This document shows, piece after piece, positions 51,656 through 59,956 of a stretch of DNA of 64,000 nt. The stretch comes from Parasediminibacterium sp051861445 (GTDB lineage: Bacteria > Bacteroidota > Bacteroidia > Chitinophagales > Chitinophagaceae): contig JBHYCS010000015.1 in the NCBI GenBank assembly GCA_051861445.1, forward strand, positions 54,182 to 118,181. Direction: 5' to 3'. The position numbers and the translations under genes are program-made. The notes below the pieces were generated by a model, which was not told the DNA's origin, did not search any database, and was given only the letters and a program-made list of their open reading frames with translations. Each line of letters begins with the position of its first letter. Position 1 is the stretch's first letter.

Positions 51656-52246
51656 ATGAACTTTCTAGCACATGCATATTTATCTTTTCATCATCCGTCG
51701 TTGCTTGTTGGTAATATGATTAGTGATTTTGTAAAAGGAAAAAAACAATTCGATTATTCTATTGCTATTCAAAAAGGTATTCAGTTACATAGGGCTATCG
51801 ATACTTTCACAGACGAACATGAAGCTACTAAGCAAGCCAAATTATTTTTGAAACCTGTGGTGGGTTTGTATGCTGGTGCTTTTATAGACATTGTTTACGA
51901 TCATTTTTTAGCCATTGATACATATCAATTTAAATCGGATAAAGAATTAGCAGTTTTTGCTGCTAATACATATCATGTGTTATACAACCATTTATCTGTT
52001 TTACCAATTCCTTTTCAAGAAATGTTACCCCATATGAAACAGCAAAATTGGTTATACAACTATCAATTTATTTGGGGAATTGAAAAAAGTTTTGCTGGTC
52101 TTGTACGTAGAGCTAACTATTTACAAACGCATCAGCCTGCTTTAGAAGCTTTTCAAATAAACTACAAAGCTTTAAAAGAGTCTTATGATTTGTTTTTTCC
52201 CGATGTGCTTACATTTGCCCAATCGTTAGCACAACAATTAAAATAG
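51656..52246 (+). CDS. Acyl-carrier-protein phosphodiesterase-like (DUF479) protein
   Basis: A 196-residue protein of the AcpH (DUF479) family, which removes 4'-phosphopantetheine from ACP. MNFLAHAYLSFHHPSLLVGN, MISDFVKG, GIQLHRAIDTFTDEH and AGAFIDIVYDHFL carry the His and Asp residues that bind metal in this HD-like fold. The length matches the family. It precedes a DUF2911 gene by 27 nt on the same strand. Activity on ACP is inferred from the family. Confidence 0.86.
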   Translation: MNFLAHAYLSFHHPSLLVGNMISDFVKGKKQFDYSIAIQKGIQLHRAIDTFTDEHEATKQAKLFLKPVVGLYAGAFIDIVYDHFLAIDTYQFKSDKELAVFAANTYHVLYNHLSVLPIPFQEMLPHMKQQNWLYNYQFIWGIEKSFAGLVRRANYLQTHQPALEAFQINYKALKESYDLFFPDVLTFAQSLAQQLK

Positions 52247-52273
52247 TTATAGTTTGTATAAAAGTTTATTGAA

Positions 52274-52837
52274 ATGAAATATACCCTTTTAATTCTTGTA
52301 TTTGTAAGTAGTTTTTCTGTTACACAGGCACAACAAAAGCCTACTGAATTAGATAAAAGTCCAATGGATATAAGTTATTGGCCGCCTAATTTTCCGCTTT
52401 TAAAAATGTCTGGTAAAGTAAAAGATATTCCAAATGCTAGATTATTATATAGTAGACCATTAAAAAACAGTAGGGTTATTTTTGGTGGAATTATTAAATA
52501 TAAAGAAATATGGCGTTTAGGAGCGAATGAAGCAACTGAGGTAGAATTTTTTAGAAATGTAAAGATTGGTGGAAAATTATTGGCAAAAGGTAGATATACG
52601 CTGTTTTGTATTCCTGATGAAAATAGATGGACAATTATTGTAAATAGAGATAATTACAGTTGGGGAAATTTTGTGTACGACATTAAAAAAGATGTTTTAC
52701 GAGCAGAAGCAACCGTAGAAAAAAGTACAGAACCTGTTGAGGCATTTACCATTTATTTCGAAGAAACGAAGTCTGGAGCCAATTTAATTATTTTGTGGGA
52801 CGATGCAAAAGCCATTCTTCCAATTACATTGGTATAA
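52274..52837 (+). CDS. Secreted DUF2911-family protein
   Basis: A 187-residue exported protein (signal peptide ending VTQAQ near residue 20). LDKSPMDISYWPPNFP, RPLKNSRVIFGGIIKYKEIW, WRLGANEATEVEFFRNVKI and YTLFCIPDENRWTIIVN are the hallmarks of DUF2911. This beta-rich family occurs mostly in Bacteroidota; its function is unknown. It is probably periplasmic or cell-surface. It is co-oriented with the ACP phosphodiesterase gene, and comA follows after 158 nt. Confidence 0.87.
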   Translation: MKYTLLILVFVSSFSVTQAQQKPTELDKSPMDISYWPPNFPLLKMSGKVKDIPNARLLYSRPLKNSRVIFGGIIKYKEIWRLGANEATEVEFFRNVKIGGKLLAKGRYTLFCIPDENRWTIIVNRDNYSWGNFVYDIKKDVLRAEATVEKSTEPVEAFTIYFEETKSGANLIILWDDAKAILPITLV

Positions 52838-52964
52838 GTTTTTTTCTAGTCATTCACACTAGTACAGTTTATGGTTACAATAAACTGCATTTCATTTTTT
52901 AGTAATGAGTTGGGTGTTTTTATCCGCTTCATTACAAACTCTGTTATGCTATAGCAGTTATCCT

Positions 52965-52972
52965 TATTTTTG
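52965..52972 (+). promoter_or_regulatory. -7 box of comA-aroE (TATTTTTG)
   Basis: TATTTTTG matches TAnnTTTG exactly and is followed by CAAC, 23 nt before the comA ATG. No clear -33 element was found. Confidence 0.45.
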
Positions 52973-52995
52973 CAACTCTTTTTAAAACCTTAGGC

Positions 52996-53757
52996 ATGAA
53001 TTTTAACTTAACACAAATACCTCTAAGAACAGCTCAGCCACGTACGAACGGATTAACAATGGTGATGGATAAAGGGCTTAGTATTCCTGAGGTACATAAT
53101 TTTTTAAGTGTTTGTGGTCCACATGTAGATATAGTTAAATTAGGTTTTGGTACATCTTATGTTACACCCAATTTAAGAGAAAAAATAGAAGTATACCAAT
53201 CTTATAATGTTCCTGTTTACTTTGGAGGAACATTGTTTGAAGCATTTTTAATTAGAAATCAATTCGAAGATTATATTGCTACTTGTAAAGATTATAATCT
53301 TACACATGTTGAAGTAAGTGATGGTTCTATTATTATTCCTCATGCAGAAAAATGTGGTTATATAGAAAAATTAACCAAGCATTTTACAGTTTTGAGTGAA
53401 GTTGGAAGTAAAGATGCAGCACACATTATTCCACCATATAAATGGATAGAATTAATGAGGGCAGAATTAGAAGCTGGCTCTTCTTATGTAATTGCAGAAG
53501 CAAGAGAAGCTGGTAACGTAGGAATTTACAGAGGAAGTGGAGAAGTAAGAGAAGGTTTAGTTCAAGAAATTTTAACCCAAATACCAGAAGAGAAAATTTT
53601 ATGGGAAGCTCCTCAAAAAGCACAACAATTATACTTTTTAGAATTAATTGGTTGTAATGTAAATCTTGGAAATATTGCTCCAAATGAAGTTATTCCATTA
53701 GAAGCAATGCGTATTGGATTAAGAGGAGATACGTTTGAATTGTATTTAAATAAATAG
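52996..53757 (+). CDS. comA: Phosphosulfolactate synthase-family (ComA) protein
   Basis: A 253-residue TIM-barrel protein matching ComA, which adds sulphite to phosphoenolpyruvate to form phosphosulfolactate, the first step of coenzyme M synthesis in some archaea. Motifs visible are GLTMVMDKGL, VDIVKLGFGTSYV, YFGGTLFEAF, VEVSDGSIIIPHAEK and VIAEAREAGNVGIYRG. Bacteria that lack methanogenesis also carry it, perhaps for sulfolactate or other C3 sulphonates. The gene is followed by aroE with a 7-nt gap, so they are co-transcribed. The product in this organism is not established. Confidence 0.87.
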   Translation: MNFNLTQIPLRTAQPRTNGLTMVMDKGLSIPEVHNFLSVCGPHVDIVKLGFGTSYVTPNLREKIEVYQSYNVPVYFGGTLFEAFLIRNQFEDYIATCKDYNLTHVEVSDGSIIIPHAEKCGYIEKLTKHFTVLSEVGSKDAAHIIPPYKWIELMRAELEAGSSYVIAEAREAGNVGIYRGSGEVREGLVQEILTQIPEEKILWEAPQKAQQLYFLELIGCNVNLGNIAPNEVIPLEAMRIGLRGDTFELYLNK

Positions 53758-53764
53758 GTAATAC

Positions 53765-54502
53765 ATGCGTTTGTTTGCATTAATTGGTTATCCTTTGTCG
53801 CATTCTTTTTCTGAAAAGTATTTTACAGAAAAGTTTATTCGTGAACAAATTACGAACGCTACTTTCAAACTATTTCCTATTGAAACAATTGAGTTGTTGC
53901 CTCAAATGATTCAATCAAATGGCAACTTGAATGGTTTTGCAATTACCATTCCACATAAAAAAACAATTATTCCATATTTATATAGCAAAACCGACGCTGT
54001 AAAAAAAATGGGTGCTTGTAATTGTGTTCGAATAATTGATGGAAAATTATACGGCCACAATACCGATGTTATAGGCTTTGAACAATCGTTTATTCAATAT
54101 TTACAACCACACCATACTAAAGCACTAGTTTTGGGTACAGGTGGAGCATCTGCTGCTGTTGAATTTGTATTGCAGAAATTAGCAATCGATTATGTTTTGG
54201 TTTCTAGAACAAAAAATATTGCCCAAAATATACTTTCGTATGCCGATATCAACGATGCAATAATGAAAGAATATTCTGTAATTATTAATACCACACCATT
54301 AGGTACTTTTCCAAATGTAGATGAGGCTCCTGCAATTCCGTATGAATTTATATCGTCTCAACACTATCTGTTCGATTTAGTGTACAATCCTACTGAAACT
54401 AAATTTCTACAGTTAGGAAAACTTGCCGGAGCCACAACTAAAAACGGTTATGATATGCTTGTATTACAAGCAGACGAAAATTGGAAAATTTGGAACACTT
54501 AG
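53765..54502 (+). CDS. aroE: Shikimate dehydrogenase
   Basis: A 245-residue enzyme that reduces 3-dehydroshikimate with NADPH in aromatic amino-acid biosynthesis. GYPLSHSFSEKYF carries the substrate-binding Ser pair, FAITIPHKK the catalytic Lys, GHNTDVIGF the Asp, and VLGTGGASAAVEF the NADP-binding loop. NTTPLGTFPNVDEAP and NGYDMLVLQA complete the family pattern. It overlaps the convergent thioesterase by 4 nt, the TTAG tetranucleotide supplying stop codons to both strands. Confidence 0.95.
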   Translation: MRLFALIGYPLSHSFSEKYFTEKFIREQITNATFKLFPIETIELLPQMIQSNGNLNGFAITIPHKKTIIPYLYSKTDAVKKMGACNCVRIIDGKLYGHNTDVIGFEQSFIQYLQPHHTKALVLGTGGASAAVEFVLQKLAIDYVLVSRTKNIAQNILSYADINDAIMKEYSVIINTTPLGTFPNVDEAPAIPYEFISSQHYLFDLVYNPTETKFLQLGKLAGATTKNGYDMLVLQADENWKIWNT

Positions 54503-54930
54503 CCTTGCATTTTTGCGATGGCAACGGGTGATAAACTTGCTTTCTTTTTCTGTGTATAATCAAAACACATCATTCCTGTTTTTGCTTTTCCTACTATTAT
54601 ATTGGTGTTTTCTGCAACGATTTCAAGTAGGTAAAAAATATCAAAGCCAAGTCTATCAAATCCGCTTGCTTGTACAGATATTTTTACTTCATCACCATAT
54701 ACCAATTCTTTTTTAAATTCTAATGCTACATCAGCCATTATTAAGCCAACACCTTCTACATTCATCTCAGCATATCCATAATGTGCTAAATATTGCAGCC
54801 TTGCTTCATGTATCAACGATAAAAATGAATCATTGCCTACATGTCCTCCATAGTTAATATCTGTGATTCTTATTTTTATATGTGTGCTAAAAGAAAAATG
54901 TGCTGGTAGATTTACTTTTACTCGTTCCAT
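54499..54930 (-). CDS. Hotdog-fold acyl-CoA thioesterase (4HBT type)
   Basis: A 143-residue thioesterase with a single hotdog domain. KIRITDINYGGHVGNDSFLS carries the D-x-N-x-x-G-H-V-N-like active-site motif (here DINYGGHVGN). LEFKKELVYGDEVKISVQAS and the later KAKTGMMCFDY complete the fold. It likely hydrolyses an acyl-CoA or acyl-ACP; the substrate is not readable. It is the third gene of a minus-strand run with the haem-binding protein and rdgB upstream, and overlaps aroE tail to tail. Confidence 0.88.
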   Translation of the reverse strand: MERVKVNLPAHFSFSTHIKIRITDINYGGHVGNDSFLSLIHEARLQYLAHYGYAEMNVEGVGLIMADVALEFKKELVYGDEVKISVQASGFDRLGFDIFYLLEIVAENTNIIVGKAKTGMMCFDYTQKKKASLSPVAIAKMQG

Positions 54931-54963
54931 AAACTAATGATATAATTATTTTGAATTCTTTTT

Positions 54964-55545
54964 TTAAGCATGTTGTAATAAAAAATCAAGCAATAAATTG
55001 GTTGCTTTTTTTCGGTGGCTAAATTCGTTCTTTTCTTCTAACGACATGCTGGCAAAGGTTTTATCGCTTCCATCAGGAATAAAAACAGGGTCGTAGCCAA
55101 ATCCATTTTCTCCACTTATGTTAGTAGTAATTTTACCTTTACAAATTCCTTCAAACAGGTATTCTTTACCGTCAAAAATCAATGAAATTACGGTTCTAAA
55201 TTGTGCAGAACGATTGGTTTGAGCCGTTAATTTTTGCAATAGTAGGTCTATGTTGGCTTTAAAATTTCGCTCATCACCAGCATATCTTGCACTTTTAACA
55301 CCAGGTTCATTGTTTAGTGCAAACACTTCTAATCCTGTATCTTCACTAAATACGTTTTCACCAACTAAATTAAAAATGGTAGTAGATTTTTCTGTTGCAT
55401 TTTCATGTAAAGTAGCATGAGGTTCTTCAATTTCAATATTGATACCTGCTTCTTTAAGCGTAACGATATTGAATTTATTGCCAACTACGGCTCTAATTTC
55501 ATCTACCTTATGTTGATTGTTCGTTGCAAAAATTATTTTTCTCAT
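54964..55545 (-). CDS. rdgB: XTP/dITP diphosphatase (HAM1)
   Basis: A 193-residue house-cleaning pyrophosphatase that removes non-canonical purine nucleotides. IIFATNNQHKVDEIRAV, FSEDTGLEVFALNNEPGVKSARYAG and ENGFGYDPVFIPDG are the family motifs, with SFAQM replaced here by FASMSLEEKNEFSHR. The start is the ATG at 55545; a TTG two codons upstream is unlikely. Together with the downstream thioesterase it follows a strong terminator. Confidence 0.94.
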   Translation of the reverse strand: MRKIIFATNNQHKVDEIRAVVGNKFNIVTLKEAGINIEIEEPHATLHENATEKSTTIFNLVGENVFSEDTGLEVFALNNEPGVKSARYAGDERNFKANIDLLLQKLTAQTNRSAQFRTVISLIFDGKEYLFEGICKGKITTNISGENGFGYDPVFIPDGSDKTFASMSLEEKNEFSHRKKATNLLLDFLLQHA

Positions 55546-55561
55546 AAACAATGATTGATAA

Positions 55562-55591
55562 AAAAAGCCATAGGTTCTGAAACCTATGGCT
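55562..55591 (-). terminator. Intrinsic terminator after the haem-binding protein gene
   Basis: AGCCATAGGTT (55566-55576) pairs perfectly with AACCTATGGCT (55581-55591). On the minus strand TTTTTT follows. It separates the haem-binding gene from rdgB. Confidence 0.85.
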
Positions 55592-55612
55592 AACTACTAT
55601 GTGATTGCGTTT

Positions 55613-56116
55613 TTATTTTTTCTTTTTTGGTAGAATTAAACTATCAGCAGGGTATTTTGCTTTGATAGAATCTCTTACTGTTTCTACCCATTTGTACAAA
55701 ATTTCTTTTTCGCTATCAGAAAGTTTAGCATTTCCATGTACAATTGTGTAGCTAGATAAAGGCATTTCACCTTCTTTTACTTCACCCGTTACTTCTTCAA
55801 GTTTGTGATTTTGCTTTGCAATTCTGTAGGTTGTAAATTCATCAAAATTCAAGTGTTTTTTACCATCTTTTACATGGTCGTTTAGCCACCAAGCAACGGG
55901 CTGAATATTGCTATACCAAGGATAAACAGTATTGTTGCTATGACAATCGTAACAAGCTTTTGATAAAATACTTTCTACTTCTACAGGAACAGTATATGCC
56001 TTACTAATATGATTTGCAGATGGACTAGCTGCTATATTTTTTGTGGGTTTAAAAAATTGAATAACCACAAGAACTACTAATAAAGCAATTCCTATTTTTT
56101 TTAAAATACTTTTCAT
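55613..56116 (-). CDS. Haem-binding domain protein (CxxCH)
   Basis: A 167-residue exported or membrane-anchored protein. Residues 1-22 form a hydrophobic N-terminal segment. The single cytochrome-type motif is Cys55-Tyr-Asp-Cys58-His59, in the context SKACYDCHSNNTVYPWYSNI. The following NIQPVAWWLNDHVKDGKKHLNF matches the Haem_bd domain. It probably binds one haem covalently in the periplasm and moves electrons or senses redox state. It lies downstream of gpmI with a 20-nt gap, so they may be co-transcribed. Confidence 0.87.
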   Translation of the reverse strand: MKSILKKIGIALLVVLVVIQFFKPTKNIAASPSANHISKAYTVPVEVESILSKACYDCHSNNTVYPWYSNIQPVAWWLNDHVKDGKKHLNFDEFTTYRIAKQNHKLEEVTGEVKEGEMPLSSYTIVHGNAKLSDSEKEILYKWVETVRDSIKAKYPADSLILPKKKK

Positions 56117-56136
56117 GTTTAGGGTGTTTTAAAATA

Positions 56137-57648
56137 TTAGTTAATTAAAATATCTCCTGTCATTTCTGTAGGTATTGGTAAATTCATTACAGATAAAATG
56201 GTAGGTGCAATATCACCCAATTTACCCGGTTTCACCGTTCCGTTCCAAGTTTTATCAATCACAAATAACGGAACAAGATTTAAAGAATGTTGGGTGTTTG
56301 GGCTACCATCTTCATTAATCATAAAATCTGCATTACCATGATCGGCTGTTAAAAATACGGTATAGTCATGTGCTAAAGCCGCTGTTACTACTTTTTCTAC
56401 ACAAGCATCAACTGCTTCTACCGCTTTTACAACAGCACTAAAAACGCCTGTATGGCCTACCATATCTGCATTGGCAAAATTTAAACAAATAAAATCTGCC
56501 GATTCTTTTTCAATTTCTGGAACTAGTTTTTCAGCAAGTTCGTAAGCACTCATTTCTGGCTGCAAATCGTATGTTGCAACCTTAGGGCTAGCAGCCATAA
56601 TTCTGCTTTCTCCTTCAAATTCTTTTTCTCTTCCTCCACTAAAAAAGAAGGTAACGTGTGGATATTTTTCGGTTTCAGCAATACGAATTTGTTTTTTACC
56701 ATGGGCTGCTAAAACCTCACCTAAAGTATTGTTTAAGTTATCGTTTGCAAAAATTACGTTTACATTTTTAAATGTTTTATCGTAATCTGTCATGGTTGTG
56801 TAGTGAAGCGATAGTTTTTTCATTCCATACTCATCAAAATCTTTCTGAGTAAGCACTTCTGTAATTTCTCTACAACGGTCTGTTCTAAAATTAAAACAAA
56901 TTACAGCGTCATTTTCTTGAATACTTCCATTTGCAGAAGCGTCTACCAATGGTTTAATAAATTCATCCGTAATTCCATTAGCATATGCAGCTTCTATAGA
57001 TGCAACTAGGTTGTTGGTGCTTTCTCCTTCACCTTTTACCAAAGCATTGTAAGCCAATTGCACACGTTCCCATCGTTTGTCTCTATCCATTCCGTAATAT
57101 CTACCTGTAATGGTTGCAATAGTACCGACATGGTTTTGTGTATATTGTTCTAAATCGCTTATAAACCCTACACCACTTTTAGGGTCACAATCTCTACCAT
57201 CTGTAAATGCATGAATAAACACTTTTGATAATCCGTTTTGCTCACAAACATCAATGATTGCTTTTACATGCGATGTGTGGCTATGTACACCACCATCACT
57301 TACTAGACCAATGAGGTGCAATGCTTTGTTGTTTTCTTTTGCATATTGAATAGATGCTAATAAAGTAGGGTTTTGTTGTAATTCTTTTGTTTTAATGGCA
57401 ACATTAATACGTTGCAATTCTTGATAAACAATTCTGCCAGCACCTAAATTAAGATGACCAACCTCACTGTTTCCCATTTGTCCGTCTGGTAATCCAACGG
57501 CTTCACCACAAGTAACTAAAGTTGAATTGGGATATTTTGTATATAATGATGAAACAAATGGAACTTTGGCATTTTGAATGGCATCGCTTGTACTTGATTT
57601 TCCAAGTCCCCATCCATCCATGATAATTAATATTGTTTTTTTACTCAT
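56137..57648 (-). CDS. gpmI: 2,3-bisphosphoglycerate-independent phosphoglycerate mutase
   Basis: A 503-residue glycolytic enzyme interconverting 3- and 2-phosphoglycerate with two metal ions. ILIIMDGWG carries a metal-binding Asp, MGNSEVGHLNLGAGR the phosphoserine nucleophile (Ser61), and DGRDCDPKSGVGFI the substrate loop. LTADHGNAD, together with NFANADMVGHTG, supplies the other metal ligands. The length is normal. It leads the minus-strand run with the haem-binding protein. Confidence 0.96.
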   Translation of the reverse strand: MSKKTILIIMDGWGLGKSSTSDAIQNAKVPFVSSLYTKYPNSTLVTCGEAVGLPDGQMGNSEVGHLNLGAGRIVYQELQRINVAIKTKELQQNPTLLASIQYAKENNKALHLIGLVSDGGVHSHTSHVKAIIDVCEQNGLSKVFIHAFTDGRDCDPKSGVGFISDLEQYTQNHVGTIATITGRYYGMDRDKRWERVQLAYNALVKGEGESTNNLVASIEAAYANGITDEFIKPLVDASANGSIQENDAVICFNFRTDRCREITEVLTQKDFDEYGMKKLSLHYTTMTDYDKTFKNVNVIFANDNLNNTLGEVLAAHGKKQIRIAETEKYPHVTFFFSGGREKEFEGESRIMAASPKVATYDLQPEMSAYELAEKLVPEIEKESADFICLNFANADMVGHTGVFSAVVKAVEAVDACVEKVVTAALAHDYTVFLTADHGNADFMINEDGSPNTQHSLNLVPLFVIDKTWNGTVKPGKLGDIAPTILSVMNLPIPTEMTGDILIN

Positions 57649-57805
57649 GATTGCTTTGTTTGTAAGGTTTGTTGTATGTAGTTATTTATTTTTATACAAG
57701 AAAAGGCTTGTTTCAAGTGCTAAAACTACAGCATTACAAATTTATTTTGAACCAGTATTTTAATTTTAGCAACAGTTGGCATATTTTTAGCAGCATATTT
57801 ACAAA

Positions 57806-58195
57806 ATGGGTATCATGAAAAAATTATTACTTTTTATAGGGTTTGGGATTTTTCTTTCTTCTTTTACAAAATTAGATAACACAAATGCCATCATTAATGC
57901 CTTAAAATCTGGAAATGCCGAAGAAACAAGTAGGTATTTTGATAATTTTATTGATTTGAAATTGCCAGAAAAAGAAGAGATAAAAAATATCGGAAAAAAT
58001 CAAGCAGGAATTGCGTTGCAAAGTTTTTTCAAAGAAAATAATATTAAAGGATTTGAATTAACTAGCCAAAGAGAAATGGGCGGATCGAAATATGTTGCTG
58101 GAAAGTTAACAAATGGAGGCAAAGGATTTAACATAACCATGTTGTTAAAAGCAAAAGATGGCGACCATCAAATAATTACCGTACGAATAAATTAA
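57806..58195 (+). CDS. DUF4783-family secreted protein
   Basis: A 129-residue protein with a short signal peptide (KKLLLFIGFGIFLSSFTK). The mature part is an NTF2-like alpha/beta domain: TNAIINALKSGNAEETSRYF, DNFIDLKLPEKEE, AGIALQSFFKEN and LTNGGKGFNITMLLKAKDG match DUF4783, a Bacteroidota family. The start may be M1 or M4 (57815). Function is unknown. A terminator follows it, so the nadC gene is separate. Confidence 0.85.
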   Translation: MGIMKKLLLFIGFGIFLSSFTKLDNTNAIINALKSGNAEETSRYFDNFIDLKLPEKEEIKNIGKNQAGIALQSFFKENNIKGFELTSQREMGGSKYVAGKLTNGGKGFNITMLLKAKDGDHQIITVRIN

Positions 58196-58220
58196 AATTA
58201 TACAACACTAAAATTTATTT

Positions 58221-58247
58221 AGCCACCTATAAACGGTGGCTTTTTTT
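58221..58247 (+). terminator. Intrinsic terminator after the DUF4783 gene
   Basis: AGCCACC (58221-58227) pairs with GGTGGCT (58235-58241) around a 7-nt loop, followed by six T. It lies 25 nt past the stop and 24 nt before nadC. Confidence 0.82.
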
Positions 58248-58270
58248 ATGAAACCTATTAACTTGCACTT

Positions 58271-59137
58271 ATGAATACCTTTGAACAAGCATTACAACAA
58301 TTGGTAATTTCGGCTTTGCAAGAAGATGTAGGAAATGGAGATCATAGTACACTTAGTTGTATACCAAAAGAAAAAATAGGCAAAGCCATACTTAAAGTAA
58401 AACAAAATGGAGTATTAGCAGGTGTAGATATTGCAGAAAAAATTTTTAAACAAATAGAGCCTACAGCAGTTTTTACAGCCTATAAAAAAGATGGCGATAA
58501 TATGCAAGAAGGTGAAATTGCTTTTGAAGTATTTGCTTCTATACATACAATTCTTACATGTGAACGTTTGGTTTTAAACTGTATGCAACGTATGAGTGGC
58601 ATTGCTACTTTAACAAGGCAATATGTAGAGAAGCTAAAGCCATATTCCACCAAAATTTTAGACACAAGAAAAACAACGCCTAATTTTAGATTGTTAGAAA
58701 AAGCAGCTGTAAAAATTGGTGGAGGTGTAAATCATAGATTTGGTTTGTATGATATGATTATGTTGAAAGACAATCATATAGATTATGCAGGTGGAATAGA
58801 AAAAGCTGTAGAAGCTGCGTATAACTATGTGCAAACAACGCAAAATGGGTTGAAAATAGAAGTAGAAACAAGAACAATAGAAGATGTAAAAAAAGTGTGT
58901 GCAATAGGTGAAGGAAAAGTATTTAGAATAATGCTTGATAACTTTACACCATCTGAAATAGTAAAAGCTTTAACCATTATTGACGGAAAATTTGAAACCG
59001 AAGCTAGTGGTGGCATTAATTTAGACACCGTAGAAGCTTTTGCTGCTACAGGTGTAGATTATGTAAGTGTAGGTGGATTAATTCATCAAGCAAAAAGTGT
59101 AGATTTAAGTTTAAAAGCAGTAATAGTAGCAGAATAA
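58271..59137 (+). CDS. nadC: Nicotinate-nucleotide pyrophosphorylase (carboxylating)
   Basis: A 288-residue quinolinate phosphoribosyltransferase of de novo NAD synthesis. EDVGNGDHST is the start-region motif, CERLVLNCMQRMSGIAT and DTRKTTPNFRLLEKAAVKIGGGVNHRFGL-type sequence carry the substrate-binding Arg and Lys residues. MLKDNHI, EVETRT, MLDNFTP and EASGGI complete the TIM barrel. The length matches the family. It is followed by the SUI1-like gene after 24 nt. nadA and nadB are not in the window. Confidence 0.95.
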   Translation: MNTFEQALQQLVISALQEDVGNGDHSTLSCIPKEKIGKAILKVKQNGVLAGVDIAEKIFKQIEPTAVFTAYKKDGDNMQEGEIAFEVFASIHTILTCERLVLNCMQRMSGIATLTRQYVEKLKPYSTKILDTRKTTPNFRLLEKAAVKIGGGVNHRFGLYDMIMLKDNHIDYAGGIEKAVEAAYNYVQTTQNGLKIEVETRTIEDVKKVCAIGEGKVFRIMLDNFTPSEIVKALTIIDGKFETEASGGINLDTVEAFAATGVDYVSVGGLIHQAKSVDLSLKAVIVAE

Positions 59138-59161
59138 TTATTATAGTTTAAAAGGTGAATA

Positions 59162-59506
59162 ATGAGTAAAAAGAAAATTCCATTAACAGGAAATGGTTTT
59201 GTTTTTAGCACAGATCCTAATTTTAAGTTGCAAGAAGATGAACCGATAATTGAAACGTTGCCACCTAATCAACAAAAGTTGAGAATACGTTTGGAAACCA
59301 AACATAGAGCTGGCAAAGCCGTAACACTAATTACAGGGTTTATTGGAACAGAAAGCGATTTAGAAATATTGGGAAAACAATTGAAAAATTTTTGTGGAAC
59401 AGGTGGTTCTGCTAAAGATGCAGAAATCATTATTCAAGGCGATCAGAGAGAAAAAGTGCTACAATGGTTGTTGAAAAATGATTACAGACAAACTAAAAAA
59501 GTTTAG
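59162..59506 (+). CDS. SUI1/eIF1-like translation factor (YciH family)
   Basis: A 114-residue protein. The C-terminal half LRIRLETKHRAGKAVTLITG, then LKNFCGTGGSAKDAEIIIQG, matches the SUI1/eIF1 domain, and YciH-type bacterial relatives have this length. Eukaryotic eIF1 helps select start codons; bacterial YciH is thought to discriminate against aberrant initiation. Its role here is inferred. It overlaps apaG by 4 nt at the stop codons (TTAG on both strands). Confidence 0.9.
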   Translation: MSKKKIPLTGNGFVFSTDPNFKLQEDEPIIETLPPNQQKLRIRLETKHRAGKAVTLITGFIGTESDLEILGKQLKNFCGTGGSAKDAEIIIQGDQREKVLQWLLKNDYRQTKKV

Positions 59507-59889
59507 TTGAGTTTGCTTGGGGCAATCATTTGAAACGGTGGAATATGCACTTTAAATTGTTGTTTGTTGTTTTGATTTTCCATGAAATACACACCAAACA
59601 TTTTACCCATTTCTGTTTTTAAATTACAGCCACTTGCATATTGAAATTGTTCGCCACTTTTTAATATGGGTTGAATGCCCACAACACCATCACCTTCAAC
59701 TTCTCTTTGTTCGCCATTGCTATCAAAAATAAACCAATGTCTTTTTAAAAGTTGAATGGTAAATGGATTGTGATTTTCAATTGTAATTCTATAAGCAAAC
59801 ATGTACTCATTGTTTATAGGATTGCTATAATCTGGTTGATAAAAAGTTTCAACAGTAACCATTACACCTTCAGAAATTTTTGAAACCAT
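59503..59889 (-). CDS. apaG: ApaG-family protein
   Basis: A 128-residue protein with the single-domain beta-sandwich of ApaG. MFAYRITIENHNPFTIQLLK, RHWFIFDSNGEQREVEGDGV, VGIQPILKSGEQFQYASG and CNLKTEMGKMFGVYFM are the family motifs. ApaG is linked to Co2+ resistance and to diadenosine tetraphosphate hydrolase genes in Enterobacteria. The biochemical role is unclear. No apaH is nearby. Confidence 0.93.
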   Translation of the reverse strand: MVSKISEGVMVTVETFYQPDYSNPINNEYMFAYRITIENHNPFTIQLLKRHWFIFDSNGEQREVEGDGVVGIQPILKSGEQFQYASGCNLKTEMGKMFGVYFMENQNNKQQFKVHIPPFQMIAPSKLN

Positions 59890-59956
59890 TGGTACAAGTT
59901 TATTTATTTAAAGATAAGCACAAAACACTCACTTTACTTATCTGACATATAAATTT

